NCBI GenBank assembly: GCA_963627135.1
Contig: CAVFZY010000026.1
Coordinates: 1-46,229 of the forward strand
Direction of reading: 5' to 3'
DNA from: CAG-103 sp963627135
Lineage (GTDB): Bacteria; Bacillota; Clostridia; Oscillospirales; Oscillospiraceae
Length of the DNA: 46,229 nt
The notes under the pieces are model-generated. The model was not told the DNA's origin, searched no databases, and worked only from the letters and a program-made list of their open reading frames with translations. Positions 1 through 7,838 of the stretch are shown here, one piece after another (within the stretch, counting starts at the first letter, position 1; every line of letters begins with the position of its first letter). Made by a program: the position numbers and the translations under genes.

Positions 1-44
1 ACCCGGACAACCTGAACTGGGTGATCTCCCACAGCAAAGGATGA
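1..44 (+). CDS. C-terminal end of an upstream gene (truncated by the window)
   Basis: A reading frame starting at base 3 runs 13 codons to a TGA at 42-44 and ends in WVISHSKG. Its stop lies 4 bases before the next ATG, and the AGGATGAGG ribosome-binding site of that gene overlaps its last codons, which is typical operon spacing. Too little is visible to assign a function. DUF4405 genes are often found beside flavoprotein genes, so a flavodoxin-like protein is one guess, but only a guess. Confidence 0.5.
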   Translation, partial: PDNLNWVISHSKG

Positions 45-48
45 GGAC

Positions 49-726
49 ATGAAACCAATTCTCAAAATCAAAATCGCCGTGGATGCGGCCATGTCGGTGT
101 CCATGCTGCTCCTGATGGCATACGGCCTTGTGGGAGAAGCAGCCCACGAGTGGATCGGCATGGGAATGTTCGCCCTGTTCGTTCTACACCATATTTTGAA
201 CCGCCGGTGGATCCAAGCAGTGCCGCAGGGGCGCTATACACCCCTGCGCGTCGTGCAGACGGTGCTTGCAGGACTGATTTTTCTGTGTATGGTCGGCTCC
301 ACGGTCAGCGGCATTGTGCTGTCCCGCCATGTGTTTGCGTTTCTCCCGAAGCATGGCGGCTATGAGTTGGCCGGAAAGCTGCATATTCTCTGCGCCTTCT
401 GGGGGTTCGTGCTGATGAGCCTGCATTTGGGAATGCACTGGAATATGCTGCTGACCATGGCCCGGAAGCACCTGCGGCCCAATCGGATACGCACATGGGC
501 GCTCAGAATTGCCGGATATTTCTTTGCCGCCTATGGAGCCGTGGCCTTCGTCCGCCGGGATGTGGGGCTTTACCTGCTGCTGAAAAGTCATTTTGTGTTC
601 TTTGATTATTCCGAGCCGCTCATCGCTTTCCTGCTGGACTATCTGGCGGTGATGGGGCTGTTTGTGGCGATCGGCTTTTGGCTCAAAGCGTGGCTGCCTA
701 CATTCGAGCAAAAAGAACATAAATAA
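49..726 (+). CDS. DUF4405 (flavinylation-associated cytochrome-like) membrane protein
   Basis: A 225-residue integral membrane protein with about five hydrophobic segments. Histidines sit in or at the edge of the helices (HEWIGMGMF and VLHHILNRRW in the second helix; GKLHILCAFW and SLHLGMHWN in the fourth), the pattern expected of a b-type haem protein in the DUF4405 family. Proteins of this family are thought to pass electrons across the membrane to extracytosolic flavoproteins; that role is family knowledge and not shown here. Start ATG 49 is preceded by AGGATGAGG. The gene is the second of an operon whose first member is cut by the window edge, and it ends at a hairpin terminator. Confidence 0.75.
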   Translation: MKPILKIKIAVDAAMSVSMLLLMAYGLVGEAAHEWIGMGMFALFVLHHILNRRWIQAVPQGRYTPLRVVQTVLAGLIFLCMVGSTVSGIVLSRHVFAFLPKHGGYELAGKLHILCAFWGFVLMSLHLGMHWNMLLTMARKHLRPNRIRTWALRIAGYFFAAYGAVAFVRRDVGLYLLLKSHFVFFDYSEPLIAFLLDYLAVMGLFVAIGFWLKAWLPTFEQKEHK

Positions 727-749
727 AAACAGCCTTTCGGCTGCTTTTA
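726..749 (+). terminator. Rho-independent terminator after the DUF4405 gene
   Basis: CAGCC TTTC GGCTG hairpin followed by CTTTT, immediately downstream of the stop codon at 724-726. Confidence 0.75.
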
Positions 750-754
750 AAGAA

Positions 755-838
755 CTATTTGCCTTCTTGGCTCTCCAATGCGGCTTTCGCAGTTGCCCTG
801 ACGATTTTCATAGAACGGTCATCGCAGTTGTAAAGCAT
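755..838 (-). pseudogene. Possible C-terminal remnant of a mobile-element gene
   Basis: Minus-strand frame of 27 codons from an ATG at 838 to TAG at 755, with normal-looking composition (MLYNCDDRSMK...AALESQEGK). It lacks a ribosome-binding site, and upstream codons in frame look non-coding. The strong hairpin at 860-881 next to it resembles the inter-gene hairpins of conjugative elements. I cannot name the family; it may be chance. Confidence 0.2.
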
Positions 839-859
839 AAGCCCTAACGAGCACAAAGA

Positions 860-887
860 CCGCAGGTTTAACCGCCTGCGGCTTTCT
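860..887. terminator. Stable hairpin, possible terminator
   Basis: CCGCAGG (860-866) pairs with CCTGCGG (875-881), followed on the plus strand by CTTTCT. It could end a transcript coming from the left; the weak T run keeps confidence moderate. Confidence 0.45.
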
Positions 888-1084
888 ACTATATAGGGGC
901 AACCGCACGGGAAAAGTCACCTGTTTTCAGGCAAAAACCGAGCGGAGAGGTTGACTTTTGCACTTTTGTGTGCTACACGAAAACTCCAAAATCAGTATGG
1001 ATTTTTCTGAGACACCAGGCTCATTTTTCGCCATACACTCCTTGTGAGTGTGTGGCGATTTTTATATTTTAAGGAGGCATTGCT

Positions 1085-1606
1085 ATGTCAAACGAAGTAT
1101 TGAACACAATCAAAGCACGCAGAGCTGTCCGAGCATATAAGCCTGACGCTGTTCCGTCAGAGCTGCTCGATGCAGTCCTTGAGGCAGGAACCTACGCTCC
1201 GACCGGCGGCGGACATCAATCACCCGCAATCATAGCGGTCACATCGGATAAATACCGTAAGGAGATCGCCGAGCTGAACGCCGGTGTGATGGGTAGCACC
1301 AACGACCCGTATTACGGTGCGCCGGTCATCGTTCTCGTGCTGGCAGACGGGACGGCAGGCACCTTCGTTGAGGACGGGAGCTGTGTGTTGGAAAACATGA
1401 TGCTCGCCGCTGCATCGCTGGGACTTGGCTCTGTGTGGGTACACCGAGAGAGGGAGATATTCGACAGCGAAAAGGGCAGGGCTCTTCTGCGTGAATGGGG
1501 ACTGCCGGAAACACTGCGCGGCGTTGGCAGCATTGCACTCGGATACCCTGACGGTGCGCCGGTCGAAGCGGCGAAGAGAAAGGATGATTACATCGTTCGG
1601 GTGTGA
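1085..1606 (+). CDS. Nitroreductase family protein
   Basis: A 173-residue, FMN-dependent nitroreductase-fold oxidoreductase that would use NAD(P)H to reduce nitro compounds, quinones or flavins. The N-terminal IKARRAVRAYKPDAV is the conserved FMN-phosphate-binding segment, followed by LEAGTYAPTGGGHQ. The C-terminal half has the usual dimer-interface helix (ENMMLAAASLGLGSVWV) and an ALGYPDGAP segment near the end. The length matches the short single-domain members. The start ATG at 1085 follows AAGGAGG with 6 bases spacing. The next gene begins 15 bases after its stop, so the two are probably co-transcribed. The substrate cannot be read from sequence. Confidence 0.85.
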   Translation: MSNEVLNTIKARRAVRAYKPDAVPSELLDAVLEAGTYAPTGGGHQSPAIIAVTSDKYRKEIAELNAGVMGSTNDPYYGAPVIVLVLADGTAGTFVEDGSCVLENMMLAAASLGLGSVWVHREREIFDSEKGRALLREWGLPETLRGVGSIALGYPDGAPVEAAKRKDDYIVRV

Positions 1607-1621
1607 TTGGAGGAGACGGTT

Positions 1622-2053
1622 ATGAGCAAAAAGGCAATCAACTTTATTCTGGCAGCACTGGCGGGAACCGTGACGGTGCTGGCTCTGACGATCGCAATAT
1701 ACGCCACCTTTTTCCACGACTTTCTTGGGCAGTTTCTTGAGCTTTCACCGGAGACCATTACCTTGATTTCCAGAGAACCCGTCAATGTTGGGACGATGCT
1801 GATGGCAAATGTCGCACACGGCTTTCTGATAGCGACCGTTATTCTGTGGGGGAAGTTCTTCAAGCCTTTGCAGGGCGCAAAAGCGGCGGCATTCATCGCC
1901 CTCCTGACGGAGATATATTTCTGCTTCTCACAGTATTCGATCATGAAGACCATGTCCATTCAGTCGGCAATCATCGACACAATCATGTGGACGCTTGTTA
2001 ATTTCGTTGTAGGAGCCGTGACAGCTAAGATTCTCAGCTTGAAGAATAAATAA
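1622..2053 (+). CDS. Small four-helix membrane protein of unknown function
   Basis: A 143-residue protein with four predicted membrane helices (about residues 4-27, 57-75, 85-106 and 113-138) and short loops. ATG 1622 is chosen over an in-frame TTG at 1607 because GGAGGAG (1611-1617) sits at proper distance before the ATG. It lies between a nitroreductase and a YczE-family membrane protein, with short gaps on both sides. I recognise no catalytic motif, and no function is offered. Confidence 0.65.
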   Translation: MSKKAINFILAALAGTVTVLALTIAIYATFFHDFLGQFLELSPETITLISREPVNVGTMLMANVAHGFLIATVILWGKFFKPLQGAKAAAFIALLTEIYFCFSQYSIMKTMSIQSAIIDTIMWTLVNFVVGAVTAKILSLKNK

Positions 2054-2058
2054 AACAC

Positions 2059-2652
2059 ATGAAGGATTTGTCAAAAAAGTTCGTGATCATATCAGTGGGT
2101 TCCGTCGTTGCCGCTTATGGTATCACGCTTGCTCTGTATGCGGGTTTCGGCGGTGCAACGCTGGCGGTTCTATGGCAGGGCCTCTCTGAGACATTTCATA
2201 TCAGCATCGGAGCGGCTTCCTTTGTCGTGGCGTTCGGCATGATTTTGTTCGTGCTGATCTACGACAGATCGCAGATCCACATAGGAACCGTGCTCTATCA
2301 GATTATATACAGCGTCTGTGTAGAGCTGTTCGCAGACTGCCATGTATACAGCAGCCATGCATGGATCAATTTCCTTATCATGCTATCCGGCGTGATTTTG
2401 TTTGCCGTTGGAACAGGGCTGTACGCTTCGGCATCTTTGGGACGCGGCTCTTATGAGGCAGTTACCTTCGCTCTGGCGGAAAAGAACCGCTGGCAGGTGA
2501 AAACAGTCCGCATGGTGCTGGACGCCATTATGGTTATAATCGGTGTTTTACTTGGTGGAAAGTTCGGGGTTTGCACGATCATCACGGTTATCATTTCGGG
2601 ACCTGTTATACAGTTCGTGAATGACAAATCGAAGCGTCTTTTTAATCTTTGA
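2059..2652 (+). CDS. YczE/YyaS/YitT family membrane protein
   Basis: A 197-residue protein with about five membrane helices and the glycine-rich GTGLYASASLGRGSYEAV stretch typical of the YczE/YyaS/YitT (COG2364) family. The function of the family is unsettled; some members have been linked to export or to antibiotic biosynthesis clusters. It starts 6 bases after the preceding gene with only a weak ribosome-binding site (AAATAAAACAC), which suggests translational coupling. It ends the plus-strand run; the next gene is on the other strand. Confidence 0.75.
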   Translation: MKDLSKKFVIISVGSVVAAYGITLALYAGFGGATLAVLWQGLSETFHISIGAASFVVAFGMILFVLIYDRSQIHIGTVLYQIIYSVCVELFADCHVYSSHAWINFLIMLSGVILFAVGTGLYASASLGRGSYEAVTFALAEKNRWQVKTVRMVLDAIMVIIGVLLGGKFGVCTIITVIISGPVIQFVNDKSKRLFNL

Positions 2653-2670
2653 GCGGTCTCTATATAGGGT

Positions 2671-2765
2671 GGGTGCAATGTCACAGAAAAAATGCACCCC
2701 CTAAACGAGAAATGCACCCCCCTTGACAGCGTGTTGCACCCCCTCTGAACCGAAGTTGCACCCCC
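2671..2765 (+). repeat. Iteron-like TGCACCCCC repeats, probable transposon end
   Basis: TGCACCCC(C) starts at 2693, 2713, 2735 and 2757, so the spacing is 20, 22 and 22 bases (two helical turns). An inverted copy (GGGTGCA) lies at 2671-2677. Evenly phased repeats like this are typical of transposase-binding sites at ends of IS21-type or Tn7-type elements, or of replication iterons. No transposase gene is present, so a solo or decayed end is the likely reading. Confidence 0.5.
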
Positions 2766-2802
2766 GTACTCGGTTTCTATTAAAATTGGCGTTCTTAGCC
2801 AT

Positions 2803-2839
2803 AAGTCCGCCGTGATTTTGATAGCATTACGGTGGACTT
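2803..2839. repeat. Palindromic repeat (REP-like), copy 1
   Basis: AAGTCCGCCGTGAT and ATTACGGTGGACTT form a hairpin around a 9-base loop. The same arms (AAGTCCACCGTAATT) occur in the terminator downstream of tRNA-Ser at 33163-33196, and a decayed relative is at 6352-6411. Confidence 0.55.
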
Positions 2840-2928
2840 TCTCTATGCCTGAAAAATGCTTGAAATCAGGCGTTTTTACCGTTTTGAAGCATGCTCCTGC
2901 ATTGGATTTTGACTATTGGAACAGAACT

Positions 2929-2971
2929 GAAAAAACCGGAGCTCGGCAACGTTTGCTGAGCCCCGGTTTTG
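2929..2971 (-). terminator. Rho-independent terminator of the M14 peptidase gene
   Basis: Minus-strand reading gives a long stem (AAAACCGGGGCTCAGCAA with its near-complement) followed by a T run (CCGGTTTTTTC), 35 bases after the stop codon at 3007. Confidence 0.8.
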
Positions 2972-3006
2972 CGCGTTTGCTGTGTTGTGCTGCTTTGTTT
3001 GGGCGT

Positions 3007-6000
3007 TTAATGCTCCTTTTTGACAGAGAAAACGACCAGAATAGTGGCAAACAGGCAGGCCATTGCGAGCCACACGGTGACATTCATTCTGTCACCGGTG
3101 TCAGGCGTGTTTGAACTGCTATTATCGGCGTTCGGCGCAGACGTATCGGACGGATCGGCTGAAGGTGAAGGGGTGGGATCCGCTGTTTCGTCGGATGCAA
3201 CGGTAAAGTCAGAGCCGAGAAGCTTACTGTAGATGGCATTGGTAGCCAGACGGTAATCGTCGGTCTGGTGCGCTTTGTTGGTAATGCTGGTGCAGAACAC
3301 CGTCATATCCAGACCGTTGGCCTGGTAGTCGATAGCCACAACATGCCCCTTCAGGCCCGCATCGGGGTCGTCAATTCCGTTCCACCAGCCGGCCTTATAG
3401 AAATCGTCGTCGCTACTGGCACGCATAAGCACCGTGGCCTCCTCCGGGTAAGCGGAGATAATCGAGCCGCCCTTGGTATAGGTGGTAAAGTCTCCGTCGG
3501 CAGCGTAGCTTGCAGTGATGAGGCTGTCGCCATACTCAACATTGAAAAGCGCCTCATAGTCGTTATAGACCTCCTCGGGGCCGTACATTCCTTCCTCGAT
3601 GATCCACTGGATATCGAAATCAAAGCCCGGAATGGTCGCCTTTGCGTACTCGAGTATGTTGACGCTGGCACCCACAAAAGGCAGTCCCGCCTTCACGGCA
3701 GCCTGCACATCCTCGTCCGGCTCGTTGCTGGAGAAGGCAACGTTTGCCTCCGACACGTTGTCGGTAATCTTGAAGTTCATTTGCTTGCCGAAGGCAAAGC
3801 GGTCAAAGCTGTCGTCATCCACATAGAGCTTGGGCTCTGTAATGACCTTCGCCTTGGGGACATTTGTCACATTGGTGATCTCAATGACATATTGCCCGTC
3901 GATCTGCGTGGCGTTCTTGTAGTCGATGACAAAATCGCCCTTGCTGTAATGCTCACCGGCCTCAGTGATAAAGCCCACGGTGACGCCCTTGGCCATAAGG
4001 TCATTGACGGCGTTCACGGCATCCAGACCGTTGTTGCTGATGACGGTGGCGGTTTTTCCATAGGTGGTGACCCATGCCGTTCCGTGCTCCACGGTGTTGG
4101 CGTCGACAGTTTTGCCCTCGAATACGCCGGACTCGGTGATGGCCGTGCAGTCAAAGCCGCGCAGCTCTGGGAAGTTCGTGACGGACTCACTGTAAAGGCC
4201 GGTCCAGTTCTCGACGATCTTGCCCTTGTACAGGACGGCGTTGGCAAAACTGCGGCTGACCTGATGCATATCAATGACGAAGGCTCCGGCCTTGTAAGTC
4301 ACGCCGTCGACCGTCACATCCTCGGTGAGCTTTTCCACCTGCACGCCGTTGCGGATGAAATATTCCTGCATGAAGTAGGCGTCAGCAATGTCACGCTGGG
4401 ACTCTGCGTCTGTGGGGATAACATAGTATTCCGGATAGAATTTACCGTATTCGTCCTTTTCGCGGAAGTTCGTATCTACCTGGTTGTCCTGTGTGACGAA
4501 CCACTTTTCGGTTTCTGAGGACTCCTCGTTATTCAGAGCGCGGCTGAAGAATTCCAATTGGTTCAGGTACAGGTCATCCTTGTTTTCGGCAACATAGGCG
4601 GTGTGGCCGATGAGACCGTACTTGCCCATTGTGACGGATGCCTCGTTGTTTTCGCCGCACTCGACCGTGTAGCCGATCGTGCCATGGAGCAGCGCGTAGG
4701 TTGGCGTGTAGTTCGTAGACATATCGTCGGAGGGTTCCTCGAAGCGGCCGGTGGTGGGATCGTAGCCCGACTCAAGAGAGATGTCGTACCACGGCTGATC
4801 GTCTTCAGTCGCACCGTTTTCCTTGGCATATTCGCTGGAGGAATTGTAGATGGAGTTCATGGAGGCTACGTCGCCGAAGGCGCGTGCGCCCTCCAGAGCA
4901 TAGTTCATGAACAGGTCATACTCCAGATTTGGCTCGTGGGGAGGCGTGCAGGGCTCTATCTGCAATTGGGTACGTGCATAGTAGATAAATCCGTGCAGTT
5001 CCACCAGAGTGACAGGCTTCCACTTCACGATATCCGCAGTGGCCACCTGAGACTCGATCTGGGTCTGATAGGTGCTGTCACGATTCAGGTCAAAGCCTTC
5101 GGAGTTGCCGCGCTGGTAATTTTCCAGCGCATAGGGGTTCTCAGTGGGACGAATTATGAAGAACACATCGTCAAGCACGTCCTTAACATTGTAGGTGCAT
5201 GTCTCATTATTTCCGTTTTTGTAGGAGATCGTCTCCTCCGTGGCGATCGCTCTCAGGAACTCGATCTGCTGATCCACGGCGGGGCACTCATTGGGATGGA
5301 TATTGGTGATGTAGACGGGGATCTGATAATCGCTCAGCTTGCCGGACTTCACGTCTGCCGCTACGGCGTCCGGATCGGTCTGAGCTCTCTGCAACAGAGC
5401 GAGATAGTTGTCTACCACGGATTTATCCCTCGCCACTATGACCTCCATGATATCCTTACCATCGGTGGAAAGACCCGTGGATTCATAGGACATGTAAAGA
5501 CCGTTCGTCTGATTGTCTATGATGTCTTGAATTTTGCTGTCAAGCTCGTCATAGGGCGTATAGGAGTCATAGACTTCATAGCGCATGGTCTGGCTTGCGC
5601 TCTTTCCGGTGGACTTGTCCGTTACTGTCAGCTCATACTCACCGCGATATGCGTACCACGGACGCCAGTAGGCTGCATCATCGCCGTCGAACAGGTAATC
5701 GACGCTGAGGGTCGCCGTCACATCGCCGTTGTCGGCAATAGTCAGGTCCTTTACGGTGAATACGGGCTCACCACCGTTGTCCTCATCCTCCCAGTTGCGC
5801 CACTCGTCCAGAGCCTCGCCACCGAAGGTCCACTCCAAATCGGAAGCTTCGGGCTTGTAGCCCAGATTGAAAGACAGGTCCACCTCACGCTGATCCGTCA
5901 TCGACAGGCGTGTGGTACTGATACTGGTAAATGCTGTGGTGTTACTGCTCGTTTCGGCAGAGACTGTGACTGTCAGTGCGGGAAACAGCGTGGTGACAGA

Positions 6001-6045
6001 TAGCATCATTGCCATGATCAGGGATAAAATTCTTCTTTTTCGCAT
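3007..6045 (-). CDS. Secreted M14-family zinc carboxypeptidase with sortase-like C-terminal anchor
   Basis: A 1012-residue exported metallopeptidase. ATG 6045 is preferred over an upstream in-frame ATG (6123) because GGAGAGGAG lies just before it and a signal peptide follows (MRKRR, then a hydrophobic stretch ending VSAET). Zinc ligands are visible: HPNE (H250, E253) and the VELHG histidine (H351). DLNRD (about 319) supplies the substrate-binding arginine, and TVECGE carries the catalytic glutamate (about E462). A long C-terminal region of beta-rich character follows. The end is a Ser/Thr/Asp-rich linker, then NTPDTGD, a hydrophobic helix and KKEH, which is a cell-wall sorting-type signal. 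It probably trims peptides or peptidoglycan stems outside the cell. It is monocistronic, with its own terminator, and has lower G+C than the operon to its right. Confidence 0.85.
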   Translation of the reverse strand: MRKRRILSLIMAMMLSVTTLFPALTVTVSAETSSNTTAFTSISTTRLSMTDQREVDLSFNLGYKPEASDLEWTFGGEALDEWRNWEDEDNGGEPVFTVKDLTIADNGDVTATLSVDYLFDGDDAAYWRPWYAYRGEYELTVTDKSTGKSASQTMRYEVYDSYTPYDELDSKIQDIIDNQTNGLYMSYESTGLSTDGKDIMEVIVARDKSVVDNYLALLQRAQTDPDAVAADVKSGKLSDYQIPVYITNIHPNECPAVDQQIEFLRAIATEETISYKNGNNETCTYNVKDVLDDVFFIIRPTENPYALENYQRGNSEGFDLNRDSTYQTQIESQVATADIVKWKPVTLVELHGFIYYARTQLQIEPCTPPHEPNLEYDLFMNYALEGARAFGDVASMNSIYNSSSEYAKENGATEDDQPWYDISLESGYDPTTGRFEEPSDDMSTNYTPTYALLHGTIGYTVECGENNEASVTMGKYGLIGHTAYVAENKDDLYLNQLEFFSRALNNEESSETEKWFVTQDNQVDTNFREKDEYGKFYPEYYVIPTDAESQRDIADAYFMQEYFIRNGVQVEKLTEDVTVDGVTYKAGAFVIDMHQVSRSFANAVLYKGKIVENWTGLYSESVTNFPELRGFDCTAITESGVFEGKTVDANTVEHGTAWVTTYGKTATVISNNGLDAVNAVNDLMAKGVTVGFITEAGEHYSKGDFVIDYKNATQIDGQYVIEITNVTNVPKAKVITEPKLYVDDDSFDRFAFGKQMNFKITDNVSEANVAFSSNEPDEDVQAAVKAGLPFVGASVNILEYAKATIPGFDFDIQWIIEEGMYGPEEVYNDYEALFNVEYGDSLITASYAADGDFTTYTKGGSIISAYPEEATVLMRASSDDDFYKAGWWNGIDDPDAGLKGHVVAIDYQANGLDMTVFCTSITNKAHQTDDYRLATNAIYSKLLGSDFTVASDETADPTPSPSADPSDTSAPNADNSSSNTPDTGDRMNVTVWLAMACLFATILVVFSVKKEH

Positions 6046-6351
6046 GATTTCTCCTCTCCATGGTGATAGTGGTGATAGTACGGCGTGCACAACTCGTTGA
6101 GAGCGCTTTTTTGATGTATGCACTGTCCAAACGGAACGAAAAATGCTTTGATCTCTGCGGCGCTGTTATCGCAGCTGCGCGTCGTCGCTGTCAGCTTTTT
6201 CTTTGCGCGGCCTGTGGCGCAAGCGGCAGAGCGTCCATGCCCTACAAAGAAAAAACAAGTGTATCAAATCGGCAGCAAATACGCAAGTGATTTTCGAAAA
6301 AATCCGCTCATGAACTTCGTAAAAAACAATGGAATGCTTCGATGTGGGTTC

Positions 6352-6411
6352 GCAGTGATTTTGATAGAATGACGGTGTGCTTTTCCTGCGCCCGAAGCCG
6401 CTCAAAATCAG
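6352..6411 (+). repeat. Diverged copy of the 2809-2872 sequence
   Basis: GTGATTTTGATAGAATGACG here matches GTGATTTTGATAGCATTACG at 2812-2831. The similarity continues at roughly 70% through GCC.GAA...GCT and AAAATCAGG. The two copies lie in the same orientation on either side of the M14 peptidase gene, about 3.5 kb apart. Confidence 0.5.
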
Positions 6412-6468
6412 GTGCTCCAGTCGATCCGGCATGTATGCGAATCCCGCTGCGGAAGGATCCTGCAACGG

Positions 6469-6639
6469 GGCTTTCAGTGTGCAGCTGTTGCCGTGGAGCT
6501 GAGCGGTGCTGTGATACTGCACGAGATGCCAAATGCCGCGACCCTGGTGGACGGCGGCATTACTCTGGCGGGAGTGCTGCTGTTTAACTACGGGGCAGAG
6601 TGGTTTGAAAAACGGCATAGACCGCTGGACAGCCAATAA
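6469..6639 (+). pseudogene. C-terminal remnant of an EamA/DMT-type transporter
   Basis: An in-frame stretch of 56 codons ends at TAA 6637-6639. AAVAVELSGAVILHE followed by GGITLAGVLLFNYGAEW has the last-two-helix signature of EamA-family drug/metabolite transporters (a charged 'L.E' turn, then a glycine-rich helix ending LAGVLL.NY). The first 80% of the protein is missing; the fragment starts just after the repeat at 6352-6411, as if an insertion or recombination had removed the rest. Confidence 0.4.
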
Positions 6640-6703
6640 GCTGTCTTGATGGCACCGGTATTTATAAACCTATCGAAATAGAAACTTATCGAAAGTAAAG
6701 TTT

Positions 6704-6740
6704 AGACCGCTGAAACAATGCATTCAGCGGTCTGTTTCTT
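6704..6740. terminator. Perfect 11-bp hairpin terminator
   Basis: AGACCGCTGAA (6704-6714) pairs perfectly with TTCAGCGGTCT (6723-6733), followed by GTTTCTT on the plus strand and by TAAACTTTACTTT on the minus strand. It can close both the minus-strand GntR transcript and the transporter remnant. Confidence 0.7.
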
Positions 6741-6944
6741 ATTTACCAAAAGTTTTGCCAAAAGACTTCTTTCGCTTCTGCGGTTGGTTCCAAGCAAAAA
6801 TGCCTTGAAGTTGCCGACTGCGGTATGGGACCCGCTTAAGCTTTCCGATCTCATACTTCGTGGCATCAAGCATAATATTTTCAACCTCAGGTATCCCGTG
6901 CTGTTGCCCGGATGGAACTTCGGATCGTAGGACGGGCGGATGCA

Positions 6945-7649
6945 TCATACACAGATGGAGCGAATGTCCGCGATCGCCTCCAGCATGTGGCAGCGCATGG
7001 CGAGGTTTGCACCTTTTCCGTCGCGCAGCTTGAGGTGATGAATGATGCGCTTGTGGTTCGTGGAGGCGTTGTTTTCAAACCGGGAGCGCAGAACCGGGTA
7101 GAGCTTGCGCACCATGTCGTAATATATGGACGCGTGTAGCGACGGGATCAGGCGCGCCATGATGACGTTGTGCGATGCGTGCGCAAGCGCACAGTGAAAG
7201 CTGCGGTCTTCTTCCATGAAATCCTCGTCATCGGTCTGCGCGAGTGTCAGCTCCGCGTCGAGCAGTTCGAAGAGATGGTCCAGCTCCGCGTCCGTCGCAT
7301 TTTCGGCAACCATTTCCATCGCTTCCCCCTCCAGGATCATGCGGACGCGATACCAGTCTGAAAGAATAGAGATCGTATCGTCGGTGCGCATGGCGAGTTC
7401 CAGCCCGAGCGGGTCGCTGACCACACCGGGATTGCTGGCGACGAAGGTTCCGGCACCATGGCGGATCTCAACAATGCCGCGTGCTTCGAGCTGCTTGAGC
7501 GCCTCCCGTACGGCGGTCCGGCTGACGCCGAGATCCTCGGCGAGGTTCCTCTCGGCGGGCAGCTTGTCACCGGGACTGTACTCGTTCTCGTCCAAAATAA
7601 TTTCGGCAATCTTGTCCGAAAGCTGGCCGGACAGGGGAAGGGACTTCAT
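6945..7649 (-). CDS. GntR-family transcriptional regulator, FadR subfamily
   Basis: A 234-residue regulator. The N-terminal winged helix-turn-helix (about residues 8-72) contains SPGDKLPAERNLAEDLGVSR and TAVREALKQLEARGIVEIRHGAGTF split across recognition helix and wing. Residues 90-225 form the all-helical FCD ligand-binding domain, with the usual metal-ligand-like D/H positions (FHCALAHASHN, RSRFENNAS, HLKLRDGKGANLAM). FCD domains bind small carboxylates, and a hydroxy or keto acid would suit the neighbouring pan genes. The gene is divergent from the panB operon across 281 bases holding two matching operator candidates, so it very probably controls that operon and itself. Confidence 0.9.
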   Translation of the reverse strand: MKSLPLSGQLSDKIAEIILDENEYSPGDKLPAERNLAEDLGVSRTAVREALKQLEARGIVEIRHGAGTFVASNPGVVSDPLGLELAMRTDDTISILSDWYRVRMILEGEAMEMVAENATDAELDHLFELLDAELTLAQTDDEDFMEEDRSFHCALAHASHNVIMARLIPSLHASIYYDMVRKLYPVLRSRFENNASTNHKRIIHHLKLRDGKGANLAMRCHMLEAIADIRSICV

Positions 7650-7738
7650 GAAAACACATCCTTATTTTTGCTGTCAAGATATTATCACATTCCGCGGGGA
7701 AAAACAAGATGGCATGTTCTTCGCGGCGAGATTGTTAA

Positions 7739-7770
7739 AGGTTATACCAATGCAAAAAAATCTTTTCCAA
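7739..7770 (-). promoter_or_regulatory. Promoter of the GntR gene with overlapping operator (site 1)
   Basis: Minus strand: -35 TTGGAA (7770-7765), 18-base spacer, -10 TATAAC (7746-7741). The sequence AGGTTATACCAAT (7739-7751) is a GGT-N3-ACC inverted repeat of the FadR-subfamily operator type and covers the -10 box. This arrangement predicts autorepression. Confidence 0.5.
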
Positions 7771-7838
7771 AACGCATGAAAATGACAATGTGATTCTATA
7801 GAAATGTAACAAAATTCAAGCAACAGCGCATTTTTTCT

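Larger units (their letters stand above)
727..1084. other. Intergenic region with two hairpins and a possible gene remnant
   Basis: About 360 bases without a convincing intact gene. It holds the terminator at 726-749, a short minus-strand open fragment (755-838), a second strong hairpin (860-881), and a leader ending in AAGGAGG (1072-1078) ahead of the nitroreductase. Beyond these I see no tRNA or other RNA gene. Confidence 0.6.
2653..3006. other. Intergenic region with iterons, palindromic repeat and terminator
   Basis: This stretch of about 350 bases holds four spaced TGCACCCCC repeats (2671-2765), a palindromic element also seen near the tRNA-Ser (2803-2839), and the minus-strand terminator of the M14 peptidase gene (2929-2971). 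No protein-coding gene is supported. Confidence 0.7.
6046..6944. other. Gene-poor region with a repeat, transporter remnant and hairpin
   Basis: About 900 bases without an intact gene. The first 100 bases should contain the promoter of the minus-strand M14 gene; I see no box pair convincing enough to place. Then come a diverged repeat (6352-6411), a transporter tail (6469-6639) and a terminator hairpin (6704-6740). Between 6739 and 6948 a minus-strand frame directly follows the GntR gene (ATGA overlap) and ends GKTFGK just before the hairpin. Its central part (ENIMLDATKYEIGKLKRV) looks protein-like but I cannot assign it; it may be a remnant gene co-transcribed with the regulator. Confidence 0.5.

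Noticed and set aside
4558..6003. 481-codon plus-strand open frame opposite the M14 peptidase gene
   Set aside because: Mirror of a real gene: the antisense frame has no family motif and no ribosome-binding site, and the minus-strand protein is clearly genuine.
6166..6636. 156-codon minus-strand frame in the gene-poor region
   Set aside because: Composition is not protein-like and it crosses the diverged repeat; the plus-strand EamA-like tail is the better explanation.
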